A DNA stretch of 29,630 nucleotides from an uncultured Eubacteriales bacterium (GTDB lineage: Bacteria; Bacillota; Clostridia; Oscillospirales; Oscillospiraceae), in NCBI GenBank assembly GCA_905205195.1, contig CAJLCS010000024.1:1-29630 (forward strand), in the 5' to 3' direction. The notes beneath the pieces are model-generated. The model was not told where the DNA came from. It worked only from the letters and a program-made list of their open reading frames with translations, and searched no databases. This document shows, piece after piece, positions 24,726-29,630 of this stretch (position 1 is the first letter of the stretch; each line of letters opens with the position of its first letter). A program made the position numbers and the translations under genes.

Positions 24726-25743
24726 GGCGGCTTTTCCCCTGATAACGGTTTTTTAATGCAGGCGCCGGCCTTCCGACCTCCCGCTTTTTCTCGGCCTTTT
24801 CGTAGGCGCTGATGATCTGCTGCACCAGCGCATGGCGCACCACGTCCGCCGCCGTCAGGCGGCAGACGGCGATGTCCGGCACGTCGGACAGAATCCGGAC
24901 GGCATCCTTCAGACCGGATACCTTGTCAGGCGGCAGGTCAATCTGGGTCACGTCGCCGGTAATGACGATTTTCGAGCCGAAGCCCAGCCGGGTCAGAAAC
25001 ATTTTCATCTGCTCCCGGGTGGTGTTCTGGGCCTCGTCGAGAATGATGAAGCTGTCGTCCAGCGTCCGGCCCCGCATATAGGCCAGCGGCGCCACCTCGA
25101 TGGCCCCCCGCTCCTGATACTTCTGGAACGTTTCCGCCCCCAGCATTTCATAAAGCGCGTCGTATAGAGGCCGCAGGTAGGGGTCCACCTTATTCTGCAG
25201 GTCGCCGGGCAGAAAGCCCAGCCGCTCCCCCGCCTCCACGGCGGGCCGGGTCAGAATAATCCGGTTCACCGTCCGCTCCCGGAAGGCCGCCACGGCAGCC
25301 GCCACGGCCAGATAGGTTTTGCCGGTACCGGCCGGACCAACGCCGATCGTGACGGTGTTCTGGCCGATGGCCTTGATGTACGCCTGCTGGCCCACGGTTT
25401 TGGCCTTGACGGGCTTGCCCTTGGCGGTGATGCAGACCACGTCCTTCGTCATCTGGGCGGCCTGCTCCTCCCGCCCCTCCCGGACCAGCGTCATGAAATA
25501 GCGCACCTGAAGCTCGTCAATCGGCTCTCCCTTGGCCGCCAGCGTCAGCAGCCCCTGCAGCGTCCGCACGGCCAGGTCCGCCGCCTCCTCGCTGCCAGTC
25601 ACCTTCAGATCCGTGCCCCGATTGACGATGGACACGGAAAATTCCGTTTCGATTCTCTTGATATTTTCGTCAAAGGACCCGAAAATGGTGACCAAATCCT
25701 CCACCCGGTCCGCATTGACAATCCGCTCAACCTGTTTCTCCAT
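24718..25743 (-). CDS. phoH: PhoH-family ATPase (PhoH/YbeZ)
   Basis: Protein of 341 residues with an N-terminal RNA-binding-like region and a PhoH helicase-like ATPase domain: Walker A GPAGTGKT at 136-143, Walker B IILDEAQN near 219-226, then GDVTQIDLP. YbeZ-type PhoH proteins work with YbeY, whose gene follows directly. I start at the ATG at 25743, with GAGGAG 13 bases upstream, a rather long spacing; an in-frame GTG at 25764 has no ribosome site. The start overlaps the end of yqfD by 17 bases. Confidence 0.95.
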   Translation of the reverse strand: MEKQVERIVNADRVEDLVTIFGSFDENIKRIETEFSVSIVNRGTDLKVTGSEEAADLAVRTLQGLLTLAAKGEPIDELQVRYFMTLVREGREEQAAQMTKDVVCITAKGKPVKAKTVGQQAYIKAIGQNTVTIGVGPAGTGKTYLAVAAAVAAFRERTVNRIILTRPAVEAGERLGFLPGDLQNKVDPYLRPLYDALYEMLGAETFQKYQERGAIEVAPLAYMRGRTLDDSFIILDEAQNTTREQMKMFLTRLGFGSKIVITGDVTQIDLPPDKVSGLKDAVRILSDVPDIAVCRLTAADVVRHALVQQIISAYEKAEKKREVGRPAPALKNRYQGKSRHE

Positions 25744-26923
25744 TTTGACCGTCGATCTCCTCACTGTGTTCCTGCCCGATCATTTCCTCGCAGGCATACC
25801 GCCCCGTCAGCCGGTAGCAGCCCTCCGCCGTTTCCGCCGTCTCGTCGGCGGACAGGATCCGGCCGCCCACGGTGCGGCTCCGGAGGCAGGCAAGTCCGGC
25901 CTCCGTCAGAACCGTCCGGGCCTGTGCCGCAGGAAACGCCGCTTCCGTCTGTTCCGCCGAAAACCAGGTTTCGCGGATCAGGCAAACCGGCAGCGTCAGC
26001 CCGCCCGGCAGGGTCACGGGGTATTCTGTGGTTATTTTACCACAACTGCTCCCCGGATTTCCACTGCCGGAATAGAAATTTATGCGATTTTTTCCGAAAC
26101 GGACCGCCCACCGCCGGACTTCCCGGCCGGTATCGGACCGTTGCGTCCAGAAAACCGGCATGACGACGGTGACTTCCCGCTCGGTTCTGGCATAAATTTC
26201 CGCCTCCGCCCGCTCTGCCCGGATGGCAATGCCGCAATCCGTGTATCCGGACACCAGTGTCTGTCCCGCCCGGACCGCCTGCCCTACCCGGCACAGCGCC
26301 GTACCCCGCAGCACGGTGCAGGCCGTAATCACGCCGTCCTGCCGGGCAACAATCCGGCTGACGCCGCCCCGGTTCTCCTCCGGCGATGCCGCGGTCCGTT
26401 CCCGCACGGAAATCACCGCCACGGAGCCGCGGGTGTTCACGCCCACCCATTGCAGGGCGGGAATCGCCTCCAGCAGCGCGTTTTTGACCCGTTCGCTTCG
26501 GACCGCCCGACGGGAAGCGCCGAAAAAGACGCCGCAGCCTTCGGCGGCGCTGACAATTTCCCGCGCCGGTACCGTCTCGTTGCCCTCCACCCGGATTTCC
26601 AGAACCCGGGTGGGAAGAAAGGCGCTCAGCGCCAGCAGAAAGGCCAGCCCAAGCAGAAAAATCGGCCGGTGCAGCAGCCGGACCAGGCCGAAATACGCCC
26701 CGGCCTCGGCAAGGACGGTCACTTTGTCTCCCCGGGCCTCACACAGCCGCTCCAGCTTGGCCAGGCACCGGCGCGCCACCCGGCAGCGCAGCGTCAGCAC
26801 GTCCTTCGGCTCTACCTCCGATACCGCCACTCCTGCCTCCGTGACGGCGCGGAGCGTTCCGGCCACGTCGGCACTGACCATTTCCACGACGACCGTCCCG
26901 GCCAGCGACTGCCAGATGGTCAT
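25727..26923 (-). CDS. yqfD: Sporulation protein YqfD
   Basis: Protein of 398 residues of the YqfD family, needed for efficient sporulation in Bacillus and present in endospore formers. It has a soluble N-terminal domain (MTIWQSLAGTVVVEM), one membrane segment at about 87-104, and a large domain outside the membrane with a POTRA-like start (VLEIRVEGNETVPAREI). GGGAGGTG precedes the ATG at 26923, which overlaps the yqfC stop as ATGA. The frame stays open upstream of the ATG, but that stretch is antisense to ylbJ and other genes and is not coding. Confidence 0.92.
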   Translation of the reverse strand: MTIWQSLAGTVVVEMVSADVAGTLRAVTEAGVAVSEVEPKDVLTLRCRVARRCLAKLERLCEARGDKVTVLAEAGAYFGLVRLLHRPIFLLGLAFLLALSAFLPTRVLEIRVEGNETVPAREIVSAAEGCGVFFGASRRAVRSERVKNALLEAIPALQWVGVNTRGSVAVISVRERTAASPEENRGGVSRIVARQDGVITACTVLRGTALCRVGQAVRAGQTLVSGYTDCGIAIRAERAEAEIYARTEREVTVVMPVFWTQRSDTGREVRRWAVRFGKNRINFYSGSGNPGSSCGKITTEYPVTLPGGLTLPVCLIRETWFSAEQTEAAFPAAQARTVLTEAGLACLRSRTVGGRILSADETAETAEGCYRLTGRYACEEMIGQEHSEEIDGQNGETG

Positions 26924-27207
26924 GCGCCCACCTCCCTGATGATCCGAATTTCCTGAATTCTGCCTGTAATCACCAGCTGCTCCCGGGACAGATGGGCCAG
27001 CACCATGCCGCAGCCCCCGATACACAGCGTGCCGAAGGCCACCCGGATCCGGATGCGCTCCGGACCGTATTCCGTCACGCCCCGGTGATTTTCCACCAGC
27101 AGCCGCCGGTCGCCGGCCAGCTCCGCCAGCGGCAGGCGGGGCAGCGGCTCCGTCTGCAAGTCCGTCCGGTCCAGCAGCCGGTCCCACAGTGATTTTCCGT
27201 CCTTCAT
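26920..27207 (-). CDS. yqfC: Sporulation protein YqfC
   Basis: Small protein of 95 residues of the YqfC/YabP type. The pattern RLLVENHRGVTEYGPERIRIRVAFG followed by GCGMVLAHLSREQLVITGRI matches the family, whose members act in sporulation. GGGAGG precedes the ATG at 27207. It heads the run yqfC-yqfD-phoH-ybeY-era and is divergent from the ylbJ-like gene. Confidence 0.9.
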   Translation of the reverse strand: MKDGKSLWDRLLDRTDLQTEPLPRLPLAELAGDRRLLVENHRGVTEYGPERIRIRVAFGTLCIGGCGMVLAHLSREQLVITGRIQEIRIIREVGA

Positions 27208-27227
27208 CGCCACCGCCTCCCGCAGAA

Positions 27228-27272
27228 AGTCTATGAGCCGCGGCGGATTTTTTGCCCGCCGCCGCATAAATT
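27228..27272. promoter_or_regulatory. Divergent sigma-E-like promoter region between yqfC and ylbJ
   Basis: The 81-base gap holds two boxes close to the sigma-E -10 consensus CATACAnT: CATAGACT on the minus strand (27235-27228) toward yqfC and CATAAATT on the plus strand (27265-27272) toward ylbJ. A weak -35-like GGATTTT lies at 27245-27251 for the plus-strand one. Between them is a 7-bp GCGGCGG/CCGCCGC inverted repeat (27240-27262). Both leaders would be very short, which weakens the case. Confidence 0.35.
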
Positions 27273-27288
27273 CCCACGAGGTGATTGC

Positions 27289-28299
27289 ATGAAATTCCGT
27301 AACAGCGCGGCGGCACTTGGCCTGTCCGTTCTTGCGGCCCTGCTGATTCTCGACAGCCGGACCTGGTGCGGCGGTGCCGCCGACGGGGTGGCGCTTTGCC
27401 TGAAAACGGTGATTCCATCCCTGTTTCCCTTCTTTTTTCTGTCTGCACTGCTGCGCGGCGCCCTGACCGGTCGGCCCCTTCCGGCCCTTGCGGCGGCTTC
27501 CCGACTGTGCGGCATCCCGCCCGGTCAGGAAGGGCTGCTTCTGTCCGGTTTTCTTGGCGGCTACCCGGTCGGCGCCGCCGCCGTCGCCGACAGCTGGCGC
27601 AGCGGCTGCCTGTCGGACCGGGACGCCCGGCGGCTGCTGGGGTTCTGCTCCAACGCCGGTCCGGCGTTTCTGTTCGGGATGCTGACGCCGCTGTTTTCCT
27701 CCCCCGGGGCGGTCTGGCTGCTGTGGGGCATCCACCTTGCCTCTGCCCTTCTGACTGGCATCCTGCTGCCCGGAAAGCCTGCGTCCTCCGGCCCGGCGAA
27801 GGCCGCCCCGCCGGGCCGGACCTCCGACGCCATGACCGGCAGCCTGAAAGCCATGGCGTCAGTGTGCGGCTGGGTGATCCTGTTCCGGGCCGCGCTGGCC
27901 TTTCTGAGCCGCCGGATGCTGGGAAGGCTGCCGACGGCGTGGCAGGTTCTGCTTGCTGGGCTGCTGGAGCTGACCAACGGCTGCTGCCGTCTTGGCAGTG
28001 TCGCGCCGGAATGGCTGCGCTTTCTGCTGTGCGTGGGGACGGTCGCCTTCGGCGGACTTTGCGTGGTGTTTCAGACGGCCTCCGTGACCCGGGGCCTGGG
28101 GATCGGCACCTATCTGCGCGGCAAGCTGCTGCAAACGGTCCTCTCCGCGATTCTGGCCTGTCCCGCCGCCGCGCTCCTGTATCCGGGGACGGTTCCTGCG
28201 CCGATTCTGGCCGGTGCCGCCGTCCTTGCCTTGATTCTGGCCGGAACAGCGGTTTTCCGGCAAAAAAGGACTGGAAATTTCCGGCCCGTTCCTGTATAA
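27289..28299 (+). CDS. ylbJ: YlbJ-like sporulation integral membrane protein
   Basis: Polytopic membrane protein of 336 residues with about eight hydrophobic segments. The motifs IPSLFPFFFLSALL, SGFLGGYPVGAAAVAD and GFCSNAGPAFLFG are those of YlbJ/nucleoside-recognition gate proteins. Bacillus YlbJ is a sporulation protein of the mother cell. This protein is somewhat shorter than that homologue (roughly 400 residues). GAGGTG lies five bases before the ATG at 27289. It is divergent from yqfC/yqfD, another sporulation pair. Confidence 0.85.
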   Translation: MKFRNSAAALGLSVLAALLILDSRTWCGGAADGVALCLKTVIPSLFPFFFLSALLRGALTGRPLPALAAASRLCGIPPGQEGLLLSGFLGGYPVGAAAVADSWRSGCLSDRDARRLLGFCSNAGPAFLFGMLTPLFSSPGAVWLLWGIHLASALLTGILLPGKPASSGPAKAAPPGRTSDAMTGSLKAMASVCGWVILFRAALAFLSRRMLGRLPTAWQVLLAGLLELTNGCCRLGSVAPEWLRFLLCVGTVAFGGLCVVFQTASVTRGLGIGTYLRGKLLQTVLSAILACPAAALLYPGTVPAPILAGAAVLALILAGTAVFRQKRTGNFRPVPV

Positions 28300-28300
28300 T
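28272..28300 (+). promoter_or_regulatory. Sigma-A-type promoter of the small Cys-rich gene
   Basis: TGGAAA (28272-28277), 17-base spacer, perfect TATAAT (28295-28300). The -10 includes the stop codon of the ylbJ-like gene. It suggests vegetative expression of the two small genes that follow, separate from ylbJ. Confidence 0.65.
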
Positions 28301-28321
28301 GGGGGTAAAGAGGTGACCGCG

Positions 28322-28531
28322 ATGCTGTTTCGCAAAAAAATGCCCCGAGCCTGCCGTTACTGCGCCTGGGCTGCCGCGCTGGAGGACGAGCAGATGCTCT
28401 GCGTCAAAAAGGGCGTCGTCTCCGCCGACGGGAAATGCCGCAAATTCCAGTACGACCCCTGCAAGCGGATTCCTCCCCGGCCGAAGGCGCTGGACTTTTC
28501 CCAGTATGAGCAGGAAGACTATTCCCTGTAG
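28322..28531 (+). CDS. Small Cys-rich protein, possible zinc binder
   Basis: Protein of 69 residues with a Cys pattern C11-x2-C14-x12-C27-x11-C39 plus Cys47, ending in CRKFQYDPCKRIPP and an acidic tail. The four spaced cysteines look like a zinc or iron site. I recall similar short proteins of unknown function in clostridia. The ATG at 28322 is chosen because GAGGTG precedes it at good spacing; the in-frame GTG at 28313 is part of that site. It has its own promoter and is followed by a small membrane protein gene. Confidence 0.75.
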   Translation: MLFRKKMPRACRYCAWAAALEDEQMLCVKKGVVSADGKCRKFQYDPCKRIPPRPKALDFSQYEQEDYSL

Positions 28532-28567
28532 AGAAACCCGGGCAAATCCTGATCGGAGGACCGTTTC

Positions 28568-28795
28568 ATGCGAAAGATCAATGCCGTTCTGAACACCGTC
28601 ATGGGCTGCACCGCAGGCGTTTTCCTCGGCTACGGATGCTATACCGTCTGGGACTATCATACCCGCCCGGAGCTGTATCGGATGCAGTCCGCCCCCTGGT
28701 ATACGGGCATTCTCCTATACGGCGCCGTCGCCGCAGCGATCCTGCTGGGCGGTGCCGCTTTGAAGCTCGTAATCCGCAAATGCGGGAAGAAATAA
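28568..28795 (+). CDS. Small two-helix membrane protein, function unknown
   Basis: Protein of 75 residues with two hydrophobic segments (about 8-27 and 46-66) joined by a short loop with WDYHTRPELY and QSAPWY, and a basic C-terminus. Similar short proteins with the conserved SAPWY region occur in clostridia, to my knowledge without known function. GGAGG is seven bases before the ATG. It is the last gene before the bidirectional terminator. Confidence 0.75.
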   Translation: MRKINAVLNTVMGCTAGVFLGYGCYTVWDYHTRPELYRMQSAPWYTGILLYGAVAAAILLGGAALKLVIRKCGKK

Positions 28796-28815
28796 CCGAT
28801 TCGGAAGAAAATGAT

Positions 28816-28847
28816 ATCCCCGGTTTCGATGAAACGAAACCGGGGAT
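28816..28847. terminator. Bidirectional terminator between converging genes
   Basis: Perfect 13-bp stem ATCCCCGGTTTCG/CGAAACCGGGGAT with a 6-base loop. The plus strand continues CTTTTC; the minus strand continues ATCATTTTC. It serves the small-protein unit on the plus strand and the transporter on the minus strand. Confidence 0.85.
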
Positions 28848-28855
28848 CTTTTCGG

Positions 28856-29630
28856 TCAGGAGAAGAGGCTTGTCAGCAGCGGCCAGCAGTTCATCACCAG
28901 CAGGGCCGCAAAGGCCAACGTGACGCCGATGACGCTTTCCCTGGTCATCCGCTCCTTGAACAGCACTGCCGCCATCACCGACGAGAGAATCAGGCTGGCT
29001 CCCTGACTCAGCGGATACATCTGCGCCGCTGGCAGATAGGCGGCTGCCGTGGTCTTGAACAGCGAGTAGGCAAACAGGCAGACGGCCATGACGACCACAT
29101 AGCCATAGGCCTTTTTCGGCATGGCCCCGCTCTTTTCGGATTTTTTCACGCCGGTGATGCCGAAAACCAGCGCCAGCACCGCCGCCGCAAAGACGTAAGT
29201 ATAGAAGCTGAACACGGCTGCACTGCCGTCCGGCACGTTGGCCACAAAGATTTTCTGAGAAAAATCCGTCAGGCCGTTGAACGCCGCCGTCACCACCAAC
29301 AAAAGCAGGCCCTTGCCGGTGGTCCTGCCGTTGATGCGGCGATTATAGGAGCACATGACGGCCGCCGCTGCCAGCAGCATGATGAAGCCGATCCACTGAT
29401 GTAGGGCAATGCCCTCGTCATACAGCGCCGCGCTGCCCACCATTGGGATCAGCATACCTGCCATCAGGAACACCTCCAGCTGCATATAGGCCCCGCATTT
29501 GACGGTCAGCAGCCAGAATACCACAAAAAGCGACGAGCAGACGCCGGACAGCGCCGTAATCGCCACGGCGGTGCCGCTCAGATGCAGCCCGGCCAGATTG
29601 CCCTTGGCGGCCAGAATCACAAAGCCGATG
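28856..29630 (-). CDS. DMT/EamA-type membrane transporter (partial, N-terminus missing)
   Basis: The frame is open to the right edge, so the gene starts outside the window. The visible 257 residues hold about eight hydrophobic segments. The C-terminal half, with AQMYPLSQGASLILSSVMAAVLFKERMTRESVIGVTLAF, has the typical EamA repeat ending of drug/metabolite transporters. Full-length relatives have about ten helices, so perhaps one or two helices are missing. The substrate cannot be told. No start codon can be assigned. Confidence 0.85.
   Translation of the reverse strand, partial: IGFVILAAKGNLAGLHLSGTAVAITALSGVCSSLFVVFWLLTVKCGAYMQLEVFLMAGMLIPMVGSAALYDEGIALHQWIGFIMLLAAAAVMCSYNRRINGRTTGKGLLLLVVTAAFNGLTDFSQKIFVANVPDGSAAVFSFYTYVFAAAVLALVFGITGVKKSEKSGAMPKKAYGYVVVMAVCLFAYSLFKTTAAAYLPAAQMYPLSQGASLILSSVMAAVLFKERMTRESVIGVTLAFAALLVMNCWPLLTSLFS

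Noticed and set aside
27366..28316. Second plus-strand frame over ylbJ
   Set aside because: Arg- and Pro-rich shadow of the ylbJ-like gene, without membrane pattern or ribosome site.
26924..28660. Long upstream extension of the yqfD frame (total 977 codons)
   Set aside because: The extension is antisense to ylbJ and overlaps yqfC; its residues are low-complexity Arg, Pro, Ala and Ser. The true start has a ribosome site at 26923.

Overview
The window is a compact, GC-rich chromosomal stretch from a low-redundancy Gram-positive genome. The best fit is a spore-forming clostridium of the Oscillospiraceae/Ruminococcaceae type. Four things point there: a T-box leader in front of alaS, the sporulation genes yqfC, yqfD and a ylbJ-like gene, the Firmicutes order phoH-ybeY-era-yqzL-recO, and RNase M5, MutS2 and an HPr-type protein. 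The taxon is inferred from gene content only; no rRNA gene is present. Most genes lie on the minus strand, so the text below reads from high to low coordinates for them. No gene-free stretch exceeds 300 bases. I found no tRNA, rRNA, CRISPR array, insertion sequence or phage gene.

Right part, minus strand (27.2 to 19.6 kb): one long, tightly packed run yqfC-yqfD-phoH-ybeY-era-yqzL-recO-mutS2, followed by a separately promoted HPr-like gene and then uvrC-rsmD-coaD-coiled-coil gene. The run joins sporulation, ribosome maturation (YbeY, Era, RsmD), RNA metabolism (PhoH) and DNA repair (RecO, MutS2, UvrC). Several gene pairs overlap by 4 to 17 bases, which suggests translational coupling. A 47-codon YqzL-like gene lies between era and recO and overlaps the recO start.

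Right edge, plus strand (27.3 to 28.8 kb): a ylbJ-like sporulation membrane gene, divergent from yqfC, then a small cysteine-rich protein with its own promoter and a small two-helix membrane protein. They end at a bidirectional terminator facing a partial DMT-type transporter.

Middle (16.0 to 9.2 kb): four separately promoted minus-strand units. These are a phosphoglucomutase-type gene, pepF with a coupled 88-residue unknown, a DUF4091 glycoside-hydrolase-like protein with a LacI/CcpA-like operator at its -35, and a metallophosphoesterase with a Cys4 insertion. The last two are the most accessory-looking part of the window.

Left part (9.2 to 0 kb): alaS behind a T-box riboswitch and its attenuator, then after a terminator comEC-holA-rnmV (competence channel, polymerase III delta, RNase M5), an ABC-F ATPase, and a partial Mrp/NBP35 ATPase running off the edge.

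The window is mainly ordinary housekeeping DNA. I see no convincing new multi-gene system. The most interesting items are regulatory sites (a promoter inside a perfect hairpin, an operator-like palindrome, paired sigma-E-like elements), variant residues in known families (HPr, phosphohexomutase), and four small conserved-looking proteins of unknown role.
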